This document shows, in pieces, positions 41,017-50,547 of a stretch of DNA of 64,000 nt. Under the pieces are notes generated by a model, which saw only the letters and a program-made list of their open reading frames with translations, ran no database searches and had not been told where the DNA came from. The translations under genes and the position numbers were made by a program. The stretch spans positions 1,054,001-1,118,000 of the forward strand of contig NZ_CP108131.1 in assembly GCF_036203305.1 (NCBI RefSeq), given 5' to 3'. Positions within the stretch are counted from its first letter, which is position 1; the number at the start of each line of letters is the position of its first letter. This DNA is from Streptomyces sp. NBC_00190 (lineage in GTDB: Bacteria; Actinomycetota; Actinomycetes; Streptomycetales; Streptomycetaceae).

Positions 41017-41037
41017 CGATGACGGCCGGGGCGGGCG

Positions 41038-41916
41038 TCACGCTCCCCCGTCCCCTTCTGTCGGCCCGGATCGCGCCCGGCGCGCGGCGGCCTCCGCCGC
41101 GCGCCGGGCCTTGCGGGCCTCGCGGGTGGCCGTGCGGTGGCGTTCCTCGGTCTCGGCGACGCCGGCGTAGGCGAGGTCCCGGGCGGCCTGGGCGCGCTCC
41201 ACCTCCGCGTCGGCGGCCACCGCCTCGGCAACCGCCCGCCGCCTGGCCTCCTCGGCCTGGCGCAGTTCGTCCTCCCGCGCCGTGGCGGCCCATTCGGCGT
41301 CCCGGGCGGCGGCGCGTGCGGCCTCGGCCCCGGGGACGGGCCGCCGCTCGGCGGCCTGCGGTACGGCCGGTGCCTGCGGCTCGGGCGATGCCGACGGCAC
41401 GGGCGATGCGGGCTTTGCGGGCGGCACGGCGTCCGCGTCGACACCGGGGAACTCCGTCGGCAGCTTCGGCGCCTTCGCGAGCCGGCCCGAGGCCCAGGCC
41501 TCGGCCGCCTCCGGATCGGCCAGGGCAGCGTAGAGGATCTGCTCGACCTCCCGCAGCACCGTCTCGGAGACGGGGGTCCCGGCCTCGTCGGCCAGCCGCA
41601 GTGCCTCCCGGGCCAGCGCCCCGACCACCACGTGCTGCTGGTGGGACAGATCGCGCAGCTGCTCCCCGTCCAGGGACCGGTGCGCCGCCCGCAGCGCCTG
41701 CCCGAGCTGGCGGAACTGCTCGACCTCCTCCGGCTTCGTCCGGACGAGCGTGTTCGACGTCCACGCCGCGATGGTGGGCCGCCGCAGCCCCGCGATCCGC
41801 TTCCCCGCGGCCGGATCCCCGGCCCGTTTCGCCCGGGACGCCGCCTCGTCCCGCGCCGCCGTGAACCGCGCGGGAGGCAGCGCGTACAGGCCGTCGATGA
41901 CCTCTTCCACATCCAC
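41038..41916 (-). CDS. Conserved actinobacterial protein with C-terminal coiled coil, unknown function
   Basis: A soluble protein of about 292 residues. The N-terminal half is helical and includes RRPTIAAWTSNTLVRTKP, LDGEQLRDLSHQQHVVVGAL and ETVLREVEQILYAALADPEAAEAW. A Pro/Ala linker follows, and then a highly charged Ala/Glu/Arg coiled coil to the end. I recognise it as a common Streptomyces hypothetical but know no function. Of two nearby GTG starts, 41916 is favoured because GGAGAG lies about 9 bases before it; 41925 is too close to that site. It is convergent with the FtsX gene. Confidence 0.75.
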   Translation of the reverse strand: MDVEEVIDGLYALPPARFTAARDEAASRAKRAGDPAAGKRIAGLRRPTIAAWTSNTLVRTKPEEVEQFRQLGQALRAAHRSLDGEQLRDLSHQQHVVVGALAREALRLADEAGTPVSETVLREVEQILYAALADPEAAEAWASGRLAKAPKLPTEFPGVDADAVPPAKPASPVPSASPEPQAPAVPQAAERRPVPGAEAARAAARDAEWAATAREDELRQAEEARRRAVAEAVAADAEVERAQAARDLAYAGVAETEERHRTATREARKARRAAEAAARRARSGPTEGDGGA

Positions 41917-42102
41917 GCCGCCCACTCTCCGTCATCATCACCCGCGGACGGGGGACCGTGCGGACTCAGCGCGCCGCCAGCGGGACGCATCGGTACCCCG
42001 GGTACGGGACGAAGATCGCCGGAACGGGCCAGCGGCGCGGCCCGCGCGGGTGAATGACCGCTCCCGCCCGTTCCCACCTGGGGTGGAGCCCGTTGGAGAG
42101 TC

Positions 42103-42525
42103 ATGCGCACTCCGATAGACGCCCCGATGAACGCATCGGCGGACGCCCCGGTTCCGGCCGTGGCCGCCGCTCTCCGCGGAGCCTTCACCGAGCGCGCGGT
42201 GGAGGCCGGTCCCGATCCCCTCTCCCGCATACGGGCCACGCTCCGCGACGACGTGCTCTGCGTCAGCCTGGCCGGGGAGTTCGACCACTACACCTGCGCC
42301 CGCCTGAACGGCCTCCTCGACGAAGGCGCCGCCCGCGGAGCCCGCCGGCTCGTCCTCGACGCGGCCGGGGTCAGCTTCTGCGACTCGGCCCTGCTCCACG
42401 TGCTGGACCGGTGGGCCCTGACAGGCGGCCAGGTGGAGCTGGCGGCGACCTCCCGCGCGCTGCGTCTGCTGCTGAACGTGGCGGCCCGGGTCCATCGCCC
42501 GCCCCGGGTCTGGCTCAGCCGGTGA
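42103..42525 (+). CDS. STAS-domain protein (anti-sigma factor antagonist)
   Basis: A 140-residue protein with a 45-residue head followed by a STAS domain: LCVSLAGEFDHYTCARLNGLL, then RLVLDAAGVSFCDSALLHVLD with the Ser of the DS motif that anti-sigma kinases phosphorylate. It would bind an RsbW-like protein and free a sigma factor. No partner gene is adjacent. ATG 42103 has GGAGAG 3 bases upstream. Its 3' end overlaps the convergent ABC ATPase gene by 11 bases. Confidence 0.85.
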   Translation: MRTPIDAPMNASADAPVPAVAAALRGAFTERAVEAGPDPLSRIRATLRDDVLCVSLAGEFDHYTCARLNGLLDEGAARGARRLVLDAAGVSFCDSALLHVLDRWALTGGQVELAATSRALRLLLNVAARVHRPPRVWLSR

Positions 42526-43243
42526 CCGCCTGACCGACGCGGTGTTCTTCGACGATGCGGCCGTCACGCAGTTCCACGACCCGGTCGGCCAGTTCGATCA
42601 GGGCCGGGTCGTGGGTGGCGACCAGCGCGGTGACGCCTTCGCTGCGCACCACCGCCCGCAGCAGCCGCATGATCGAGCGCCCCGTCTCGGAGTCGAGCTG
42701 GCCGGTCGGTTCGTCCGCGATGATCAGGTCCGGTTCGTTCGCCAGGGCCCGGGCCACGGCCACCCGCTGCTGCTGGCCGCCGGAGAGTTCACCGGGGCGC
42801 TGGCCCGCGTGGTCGGCGAGGCCCACCAGGGCGAGCAGCGTCCTGGCGCGCTCCTCGCGCCGGCGGGCGGGGATCTTCCGCAGCCGCATGGGGACCCCGA
42901 CGTTCTCGGCGGCGGTCAGGACGGGGATCAGGCCGAAGGACTGGAACACGAAGCCGATCCGCTCGCGGCGCAGCCCCAGCAGCCCCGGCTCGTCCAGGCC
43001 CGCCAGCGGGGTGCCGTCGAGCAGGACGGTTCCGGCGGTCGGGGTGTCGAGGCCGCCGACCAGGTTCAGCAGGGTGGTCTTGCCGGAGCCGGACCGGCCC
43101 TTGAGCGCGGTGAGTTCGCCGCGGCGCACCTCGAACGACACGCCGCGCAGGGCGTGTACGGCTCGGGGGCCGCTGCCGAAGCTCCGGTGGACGTCGTCCA
43201 CCACGACCATGGGCCCCGCCGTGCCGTCCTGTTGCTGCGTCAT
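42515..43243 (-). CDS. ABC transporter ATPase divergent from the large FtsX permeases
   Basis: A 242-residue MacB/LolD-type ATPase: Walker A GRSGSGKTT, Q-loop VFQSFGLIP, signature LSGGQQQRVA, Walker B LIIADEPTG and H-loop VATHD. It is divergent from the permease gene at 43419 across 175 bases and, together with the ATPase at 49471, could serve the two large permeases as a heterodimeric motor (inference). Confidence 0.9.
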   Translation of the reverse strand: MTQQQDGTAGPMVVVDDVHRSFGSGPRAVHALRGVSFEVRRGELTALKGRSGSGKTTLLNLVGGLDTPTAGTVLLDGTPLAGLDEPGLLGLRRERIGFVFQSFGLIPVLTAAENVGVPMRLRKIPARRREERARTLLALVGLADHAGQRPGELSGGQQQRVAVARALANEPDLIIADEPTGQLDSETGRSIMRLLRAVVRSEGVTALVATHDPALIELADRVVELRDGRIVEEHRVGQAVTG

Positions 43244-43418
43244 GTTGTGGGCTCCCCCTGAGACTGGAATCGGCCGACGGGCGCCCCGTGGAACGCCTCC
43301 CGTCGAATTTGCTCATCCGTCACATCCTGTACGCAAGTCCCTTCCCCTGTGCGTTCGAATCTGACAGCATCGTCCGCTATCCGGTGCCAGAGGTCCGGAC
43401 GGGGGAGGAACAAGGCAC

Positions 43419-46400
43419 ATGCTCGGCTTCGTCGTGCGCCGGCTGCGCGGGCGATTGCCGCTCGCTGCCGCCGTACTGCTCACCGTACTGATCACCACGA
43501 CCGTGCTGACGGCACTGTTCGCCTTCACCCGTGGTGTGGGCGAGGCGGGACTGCGCCAGGCGCTCCAGGGGCCGGGCTGGAGCCGGGCCACCGTCCTGGT
43601 CACCGACGAGCATCCGGGGTCGGCCGGCCCCGGGGGCGACGGGGCCGTACGGGCCTTCGCGGGCGAGCTGTTCGGCGGGATCCCGTACGGCGTCGAGTCG
43701 GTGGCGCGCAGCCGTCCGTACGGCCTGCAAGGTGGCAGCGCGCCCGGCAAGGACGCCGATCTGACACTGCTCGCCTCCCTCGACCGGGACCGCGTACGGC
43801 TCCTCGCGGGCCAGTGGCCGCAGGCGGCGGGCGGACCGGGCGGGGCGGATCCGTCCCGGCTGCCGGTGGCCGTGCCCCGGGCGGCGCTGGTCCGGCTCGG
43901 ACTGACCGAGGCCGCGCTGCCCGCCGAGCTGCACCTGGACGACCGGTACGGCGGCGCCCCGCTCACCGTGCTGGTCACCGGCGTCTACCAGGCGGCCGAT
44001 CCCGGGGCCGCGTACTGGCGGCTCGACCCGCTCGGCGGCCGCGAGGTCCAGGTCGGCAGTTTCACCACCTACGGCCCGCTGCTCGTCGACGGCAGCGCCT
44101 TCACCGCGGGCGGGCTCGCGCAGAACAGCCGTGCCTCGCTCCTCGCCCCCGACTTCGCCGCCGTGCGCCCCGCCGAGGCCGAGGTCCTGCGCGAACGCGC
44201 GGCGCCACTGGCCGGCGGCCCGGCCGGAGCCGGTGTCAAGATCCCCGCCGGCCTCCAGATCAGGAGCGAACTTCCGGCACTGCTCGGCGAGTTGGAGTCC
44301 GCTCAACTCGTCGCCCGTTCTTCCCTGCTGGTCGGCGCGCTCCAGCTCGCCGTCCTCGCCGCGGCCGCCCTGCTGCTGGTCGCCCACCTGCTGACGGACC
44401 GCCAGGAACCCGAGCGCGTCCTGCTCACCGCGCGCGGCGCCTCACGCGCACGGCTCGGCGCCCTCGGCGCCGCCGGGTCGCTGCTCCTGGCGCTGCCCGC
44501 CGCCGTTCTCGCACCGCTGCTCGCCCCGCCCCTGCTGGACCTGCTCGGCGGATTCGGCCCGCTGTCGCAGGTCCCGTTCGACACGTCCGGGGGCTGGCTG
44601 CTGTGGCCCGTCGCGGGCGCCTGCGCCCTCGGGTGCGTGGCCCTGACCGCGCTTCCGGCCGTACTGCGCGGCGCGGGCGCCGCCGCCCTGCGCCGCAGCG
44701 GCCGCCGTCAGGCCCTCGTCGCGGGGGCCGCCCGGTCCGGCGCGGACCTGGCGCTGGTGGTGCTCGCCGTCCTCGCCTACCAGCAGCTGGCGCAGTACAG
44801 CGGCCACGGGCCCGCCCCGGCCGGGGCGGGCGGCGGACTCGGCGTCGACCCGGTGCTGGTGGCCGCGCCGACCCTGGCCCTGTGCGCCGGCACCCTCCTG
44901 GTGCTGCGGCTGCTGCCGTTCGCCGCGCGGCTGGGCGGGCGGCTGGCCGCCCGCGGCCGCGGGCTGGGCCCCGCACTGGTCGGCTGGCAGCTCGCCCGCC
45001 GGCCCGGGCGGGCCACCGGCCCCGTGCTGCTGCTGGTCCTCGCCGTGTCCAGCGGGGTCCTGGCGCTCGGCCAGCACACCGCCTGGTCCGCGTCCCAGCG
45101 CGACCAGGCCGACTTCGCCACCGCCGGCGGCCTGCGGATATCGGGCAGCGAACTGGCCTCGCCGGGCCGGGGCGGACGCTACGCGTCACTGCCCGGCGGC
45201 GAGCGGGTGATCCCGGTGATCCGTGCCAAGCAGGAGCTGCCGGGCGGGCGCGCCGGGGAGGTGCTCGCGCTGGACGCCGCCGGGGTGGCCGAACGGGTGC
45301 CGCTGCGCGCCGACTTGCGGGACGGGCGCGCCATGCGGGAGCTGTTCAAGCCCCTCGCCGTGGACGGCGGCACGGGCGCGGGCGGCATCGCGCTGCCCGG
45401 CCGGCCGCGGCGCATCGACGTGGACGTGACGGTACGGGCGCCGGGAGTCGGCAGCCACCCCGGCCTGGGGCTGCTGCTGCGCGACCGGTTCGGCCTCACC
45501 TTCCGGACTCCGATGCTCCAGCTGCCCGAGGCAGGGGAAGCGACCGTATCGGTGGACCTGGACGCGCTCACCGGGGCCCCGCTCGGGTCCGCCGCCGCGC
45601 CGCTGAACCTGGCCGGGCTGGTGTTCTCGTACGGCATGGAGGACCCCGGCCCCGACCCCTCCGACGACGGGGTGGCGCCCGGCCCGCGGGATCTCACCGG
45701 GGAGCTGACCGTACGCCGGCTCGCCGTCGCCGACAGCCCGCACGGCGAGGCCCTGCCCGTCCCCGGCGGCGCGTCTGCCTGGGCCCTGAGCACCCCGGCC
45801 CTGACCAGCGGCGCTGCCGTCGCCGAACTGCTGCCGGGCGCTGAGGGCGGCCAGGGCGGCCCGGCACTGCTGCGGCTGCGCTACCGCGGCGGCTCCGACA
45901 CCCTCGCCGGCGTCCGGATCGGGCTGGTCCCCGGCGGTGCTCCCGCGGCCGAGGTGCCCGGCATCGCCACCCGCGGGTACCTCGCCGCCGTCGGCGCGTC
46001 CGTCGGCGATCTGGTCCGCGTTCCCCTGGGCAGCGCGAGCGTGCCGGTGCGGATCACCGCGGCCGTCGGCTCCCTGCCGGTGGCCGGTGACAGCGCGCTG
46101 GCCGTCGATCTGGCCACCGCCGGGCGGCTGTTGGCCGCCGACGGCGCGAGGGAGCTGCCCGCCCCCGGCGAGTGGTGGCTGCCGGCCGCCTCCGCGGGCG
46201 ACCCCGTCCCCGCGCAGGCCGCCGCCGCACTGCGCTCCGCGGCCGGGTCGCAGCAGGTGGAGCTGCGCGAGGAAGTGGCCGCCGCCCTGCTGGACGACCC
46301 GCTGAGCGCGGGCCCCCAGAGCGCGCTCGCCGCCCTCGCGGTGGCCTGCGCGGTGCTGGCGGCGATCGGCTTCGGGGCCGCCGCCGCTGCCACCGGGCGG

Positions 46401-46742
46401 GAACGGGCCCGGGAGTTCGCCGTGCTGCTGGCGCTCGGTGCGCCCCGCCGCGGGCTGGGCCGGACGGCCGCCGCCGATAGCGGTGTCCTGGTGGGCCTGG
46501 GCACCGCCGTCGGGCTGGGGCTCGGCGCCGCCATCGTCCACATGGTGGTGCCGCTGGTGGTGCTGACGCCGGCCGCGCGGCGGCCGGTGCCCGGGGTGCT
46601 GGTGGACCTGCCGGCTGCCCAGACCCTGCTGATGGCCGCCGCGGTCGCCGCGGTGCCGCTGCTGTCGGCCGTGTTCGGCGGCCGCCGTGACCGGACCGTC
46701 CGGGGCTCCGCCGAACGGCTGCGCCTCTTGGAGGACATGTGA
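43419..46742 (+). CDS. Large FtsX-like ABC permease, first of two
   Basis: A 1107-residue membrane protein. An N-terminal helix (LPLAAAVLLTVLITTTVLTALF) is followed by a large extracytoplasmic domain. A cluster of helices around residues 300-550 contains two FtsX-like units and the coupling text LLTARGASRARLGALG; a second extracytoplasmic domain and C-terminal helices follow (GLGTAVGLGLGAAIVHMVVPLVVL). Start ATG 43419 is preceded by GGGGGAGGAACAAGG. Its stop overlaps the next permease by 4 bases. Substrate unknown. Confidence 0.87.
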   Translation: MLGFVVRRLRGRLPLAAAVLLTVLITTTVLTALFAFTRGVGEAGLRQALQGPGWSRATVLVTDEHPGSAGPGGDGAVRAFAGELFGGIPYGVESVARSRPYGLQGGSAPGKDADLTLLASLDRDRVRLLAGQWPQAAGGPGGADPSRLPVAVPRAALVRLGLTEAALPAELHLDDRYGGAPLTVLVTGVYQAADPGAAYWRLDPLGGREVQVGSFTTYGPLLVDGSAFTAGGLAQNSRASLLAPDFAAVRPAEAEVLRERAAPLAGGPAGAGVKIPAGLQIRSELPALLGELESAQLVARSSLLVGALQLAVLAAAALLLVAHLLTDRQEPERVLLTARGASRARLGALGAAGSLLLALPAAVLAPLLAPPLLDLLGGFGPLSQVPFDTSGGWLLWPVAGACALGCVALTALPAVLRGAGAAALRRSGRRQALVAGAARSGADLALVVLAVLAYQQLAQYSGHGPAPAGAGGGLGVDPVLVAAPTLALCAGTLLVLRLLPFAARLGGRLAARGRGLGPALVGWQLARRPGRATGPVLLLVLAVSSGVLALGQHTAWSASQRDQADFATAGGLRISGSELASPGRGGRYASLPGGERVIPVIRAKQELPGGRAGEVLALDAAGVAERVPLRADLRDGRAMRELFKPLAVDGGTGAGGIALPGRPRRIDVDVTVRAPGVGSHPGLGLLLRDRFGLTFRTPMLQLPEAGEATVSVDLDALTGAPLGSAAAPLNLAGLVFSYGMEDPGPDPSDDGVAPGPRDLTGELTVRRLAVADSPHGEALPVPGGASAWALSTPALTSGAAVAELLPGAEGGQGGPALLRLRYRGGSDTLAGVRIGLVPGGAPAAEVPGIATRGYLAAVGASVGDLVRVPLGSASVPVRITAAVGSLPVAGDSALAVDLATAGRLLAADGARELPAPGEWWLPAASAGDPVPAQAAAALRSAAGSQQVELREEVAAALLDDPLSAGPQSALAALAVACAVLAAIGFGAAAAATGRERAREFAVLLALGAPRRGLGRTAAADSGVLVGLGTAVGLGLGAAIVHMVVPLVVLTPAARRPVPGVLVDLPAAQTLLMAAAVAAVPLLSAVFGGRRDRTVRGSAERLRLLEDM

Positions 46743-49474
46743 CCCGCCCGGCCCCGACCGCCGCCGACGGGCGCGGGACCCGCCCCGCGCCCTGGGTACG
46801 GACCCGGCTGCGCGCCGCGCCGCTGACCGCGCTGCTCGGCGCCGCCCTCGCCTTCGTCGCCGTCCTGCTGGCGGCCGCCCTGCCGCGCGCCGTCGACCGG
46901 GGCTCCGACCAGGCGCTGCGCTCCTTCCTGCACGACCGGGGCCCCGGCCCGACGAGCCTGCTCGCCACCGCGCCCGCCCGGTACGGCCGGCAGAGCCCCC
47001 AGGAGCTGGACTCCGTGCTCGCCACGCTGCGTTCGCGTACCGGCGGGTCCTTCAGGCTCGATGCGAGCGGTCCGGTGCACGGCACCCTCGGTGTGAAATC
47101 GCGCAGCCTCACCAACCCCGACATGCCGCGTCCCGATGGTGTCGACCCGCGGCTCACGCTGATCCGCCTGCCCGAGGCCGCCGCGCACGTGTCTCTCGTG
47201 GCCGGGCGCTGGCCTGGCGGCGCCGCCCCCGGCGCCCCGGTCCAGGTCGCGCTGTCGCGCGCGGCGTCCGAGACCCTCCGGGTCCCGCTCGGCACCGTGC
47301 TGGAATCCGTACCGGGCACCGCCGGTACGGCCCGGGCCGAGGTGGTCGGCCTCTACGACGCCGCCGACCCGACGGACGTCTACTGGACCGACCTGCCCTG
47401 CCTGACCAAGGCCTGCCAGGCCTTCACTCCCACCGTCGTGCCCCAGCTGTACTGGCAGACGGCCGCCCTGGTCGGCCCGGACGGCCTCGACCCGCTCGCC
47501 GTCTGGGGCGACGGCGCCGAAGACTTCTGGCGGCTGCCGGTCGACACCGCGGTCCTGCGGGCCGACCAGCTGCCCGCCGTCACCCGGGAGATCGCCGCCT
47601 ACGTGGCCGGCCCCACCTCCTCCGCGCTGACACGCGCCACCCAGCGCCCCGAGCTGCGCATCAACTCCCGCCTGCCGGAACTGTTCAAGCAGGCCGAGGC
47701 CCGTCGCCAGGCCGCCGCGCCACTCGCCGCGATCGGCACGGCCGGAGTCGCCGGGGTGGCCCTCGTCGTGTTCTGCCTCGCCGCCGCGCTCACCGGGGAC
47801 CGGCGCGAGGCCGAACTGCGGCTGCTGCTCGCACGCGGCGGCTCGCGCCGCACCGTCGTGGGCCGCCTGCTCGGTGAGGCCGCCGTCACCGTGCTGCCGG
47901 CCGCCGCGCTGGCCACTTGGCTCGCCGTACTGCTGCTGCCGACACCGCGCCTGACCGCCTCGCTGGCCGGGGCGTCGGCCGTCACCCTCCTGGCGCTGCT
48001 GGCCTTCCCCGTACGCGCCGCCGTGCTGCTGTCCGCGCCGCGGCGGCCGCGCCCCCGCCGCCGGCTCGTCGCCGAGCTGCTCGTGCTCACCGCCACCGCC
48101 GCGGCCGTGTTCGAGGTACGCCGTCGCGGGGTCGCCCCCGCCGGCGGCGGACTGGATCCGCTGGTGGTCGCCGCCCCGCTGCTGCTGGCGCTGTCCGGCG
48201 CGCTCGTCCTGGCCCGGCTGCTGCCCGCCGCCGTCGGGGCGATGGCCCGGGCGGCGGGCCGGGGTTCCGGCCTGATCGGCTTCCTGGGGCTGGCCCGGGC
48301 CGCCCGGGGCACCGGCGGCCGGGCACGCGTCCCGGTGCTACCGCTGGTCGCGCTGCTGCTCGCGGTCACCACGGGCGGCTTCGGGGCCACGGTGCTGAGC
48401 TCGGTGGACACCGCCCGGCTGCAGGCGGTCCGGCAGACCGTCGGCGGCGACGCCCAGGTCATCGCGCCCGCGGCCGGCACCCTCGCGCCGGAGCTGATCC
48501 GAGCCGCGGCCGCGCTGCCCGGCGTACGCACGTCCGTCCCCGTGTGGACGGACGACTACACCTTCCTCTTCGGCACCAAGGAGGGCTCCACCCAGGTGAC
48601 GGTGGTCGTCGCCGAGCCGGAGGCGTACGCGGAACTGGCCCGCACCGTGGGGCGCGGCCGGTTCGACCCGGCGCTGCTCGCCGGCGGCGCCCCCGACGCT
48701 CCCGTGCCCGCGCTGCTGAGCCGCGACCTCGCCGCGCGAGCCGTCTCCGACACCCTGCGGGTGCGGATCGGCAGCGACGAAGTCGCGGTCAGGGCCGCCG
48801 GTGTGGTCGACGGCACGCCCGCCGTGGCGGGCCCGGGCGGCTCCACCGTCGTGCTCCCGGCCGGACCGGCCGGCGCCCACATCCCCAAGACCACCCGCCC
48901 GAACCGGTGGTTCGCGACCGGGCCCGTCGACGAGACCGGGCTGCACGACCTGATCCGCGCCACGGTTCCGGCCGCGACCGCCGGCCACTACACGGTCAAG
49001 ACCAGTGCCGCCTCCGTCGCGGCACTCGCCGGCGAACCCCTCCAGCACTCGGCCGGCCGGCTGTTCTGGGCGGCCGTCGCGGCCGCCGCGGGCTTCGCCC
49101 TGCTGTCCGTCCTCCTCACCCTCGTCCGCGCGGCGCCCGAGCGGGCGGCGCTGCTGGCGCGGCTGCGCACCATGGGCCTGCGCCCCCGGCAGGGCGTGGC
49201 CCTGATCCTGGCCGAGGCGTTGCCGCAGGCCCTGGTCGCCGCCCTCGGCGGCGGGCTGGTCGCGCTGGCCGCCGTGGCCCTGATCGGCCCGGCCGTGGAC
49301 CTGTCCGCGCTGGTCGGGGAGAAGGTGCCGGCCGGGCTGCGGCTCGCCGCGCGGCCCGTGCTGACCCAGGTGCTGGGCCTGACGGCCCTGGTCACCGCGG
49401 GTGTGCTCGCGGAGGCCGCGATATCCGGAAGGCGACAGATCACCACCGAGTTGAGAGCGGGAGACCAGCGGTGA
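46739..49474 (+). CDS. Large FtsX-like ABC permease, second of two
   Basis: A 911-residue paralogue of the preceding permease with the same order: N-terminal helix, extracytoplasmic domain, central helices with the ELRLLLARGGSRRTVVGRLL coupling segment, a second extracytoplasmic domain, and C-terminal helices with ERAALLARLRTMGLRPRQ. GTG 46739 and the GTGA overlap at its end (49471) show coupling on both sides. The two permeases probably form a heterodimer. Confidence 0.87.
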   Translation: MTRPAPTAADGRGTRPAPWVRTRLRAAPLTALLGAALAFVAVLLAAALPRAVDRGSDQALRSFLHDRGPGPTSLLATAPARYGRQSPQELDSVLATLRSRTGGSFRLDASGPVHGTLGVKSRSLTNPDMPRPDGVDPRLTLIRLPEAAAHVSLVAGRWPGGAAPGAPVQVALSRAASETLRVPLGTVLESVPGTAGTARAEVVGLYDAADPTDVYWTDLPCLTKACQAFTPTVVPQLYWQTAALVGPDGLDPLAVWGDGAEDFWRLPVDTAVLRADQLPAVTREIAAYVAGPTSSALTRATQRPELRINSRLPELFKQAEARRQAAAPLAAIGTAGVAGVALVVFCLAAALTGDRREAELRLLLARGGSRRTVVGRLLGEAAVTVLPAAALATWLAVLLLPTPRLTASLAGASAVTLLALLAFPVRAAVLLSAPRRPRPRRRLVAELLVLTATAAAVFEVRRRGVAPAGGGLDPLVVAAPLLLALSGALVLARLLPAAVGAMARAAGRGSGLIGFLGLARAARGTGGRARVPVLPLVALLLAVTTGGFGATVLSSVDTARLQAVRQTVGGDAQVIAPAAGTLAPELIRAAAALPGVRTSVPVWTDDYTFLFGTKEGSTQVTVVVAEPEAYAELARTVGRGRFDPALLAGGAPDAPVPALLSRDLAARAVSDTLRVRIGSDEVAVRAAGVVDGTPAVAGPGGSTVVLPAGPAGAHIPKTTRPNRWFATGPVDETGLHDLIRATVPAATAGHYTVKTSAASVAALAGEPLQHSAGRLFWAAVAAAAGFALLSVLLTLVRAAPERAALLARLRTMGLRPRQGVALILAEALPQALVAALGGGLVALAAVALIGPAVDLSALVGEKVPAGLRLAARPVLTQVLGLTALVTAGVLAEAAISGRRQITTELRAGDQR

Positions 49475-50457
49475 ACACCGACCAGCCGACCTACGAAGAG
49501 CTGCGCACGCAGGCCCTGGCCGCCGCCGCGCCCCGTACGACCGGGGCGGGCACGGCCATCGCCTGCGACCGCCTGGTGCGCATCTTCAGCACCGACGGGG
49601 TCGAGGTACAGGCCTTGCAGGGGCTCGAACTGACCGTGGCCCAGGGTGACCTGGTGGCCCTGGTCGGTGCCTCCGGCAGCGGCAAGTCCACCCTGCTGAA
49701 CATCCTGGCCGGACTGGACGTCCCCACGGCGGGCACCGCCACCGTCGGGGGCTACGACCTGCTGGAAATGTCCGCGAAGGACCGGCTGCGCTACCGGCGG
49801 GAGGCGGTGGGCTTCGTCTGGCAGCAGACCGCCCGCAATCTGCTGCCCTTCCTGACCGCGGCCCAGAACATCGCCCTCCCCATGCAGCTGAGGGGCCGCG
49901 CCTCCCGGGGCGCCGCCGCGCGCCGCGCGGGCCGCGTCCGCGACCTCCTCGAAGCGCTGGAGATCCCCGACCTGGCGGGCCGCCGGCCGGCCGAGCTCTC
50001 CGGCGGGCAGCAGCAGCGGGTGGCGATCGCCGTGGCCATGGCCAACGATCCCGCGGTCCTGCTCGCCGACGAGCCCACCGGAGAACTCGACTCCGAGACC
50101 GGCGCCGCCATCTTCGAGGCCTTCCGCACCGTCAACCGCGAGCTGGGCGCCACCGTGGTCATCGTGACCCACGACCCGCTCGTCGCGGGCGAGGTCCGCC
50201 GCACCGTGGCCATCCGCGACGGCCGCACCAGCAGCGAGGTCCTGCGCCGCACGGTCACCGACGAGCACGGCGCGGAGTCGGTGAGCGAGCGCGAGTACGT
50301 GATGCTGGACCGCACCGGCCGCGTGCAGCTCCCGCAGAAGTTCCTGGAGGCCCTGGGCATGGAGCAGCGCGTGGCCGTCGACCTCGCCGCCGACCACATC
50401 GAGGTGCGCCGCGACGACGCGGACGCGGACGGGGACGCGGACGGGGACGACGCCTGA
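49471..50457 (+). CDS. ABC transporter ATPase with C-terminal AbrB-like domain
   Basis: A 328-residue protein. Residues 25-245 are a MacB-type ATPase (GASGSGKST, VWQQTARNLLPF, LSGGQQQRVA, VLLADEPTG, VTHD). After a short linker comes a segment of about 40 residues reading YVMLDRTGRVQLPQKFLEALGM and ending VDLAADHIEVRRDD, which fits the SpoVT/AbrB swapped-hairpin pattern (D-x-x-GR-x-x-LP, LG, V-x-V). An Asp/Ala/Gly acidic tail follows. The usual ATPase of this class ends near residue 230, so the extension is an addition, possibly for dimerisation or DNA contact. Start GTG 49471 overlaps the permease stop. Confidence 0.85.
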   Translation: MNTDQPTYEELRTQALAAAAPRTTGAGTAIACDRLVRIFSTDGVEVQALQGLELTVAQGDLVALVGASGSGKSTLLNILAGLDVPTAGTATVGGYDLLEMSAKDRLRYRREAVGFVWQQTARNLLPFLTAAQNIALPMQLRGRASRGAAARRAGRVRDLLEALEIPDLAGRRPAELSGGQQQRVAIAVAMANDPAVLLADEPTGELDSETGAAIFEAFRTVNRELGATVVIVTHDPLVAGEVRRTVAIRDGRTSSEVLRRTVTDEHGAESVSEREYVMLDRTGRVQLPQKFLEALGMEQRVAVDLAADHIEVRRDDADADGDADGDDA

Positions 50458-50547
50458 AGGACACCCGCGGGACCGGATTCCGTCACCTCCCCGGGTCGGG
50501 GGTCGTTAGGGGCCTTGGGGTTGACTCGGGGGCGAAGGGATGACGGT

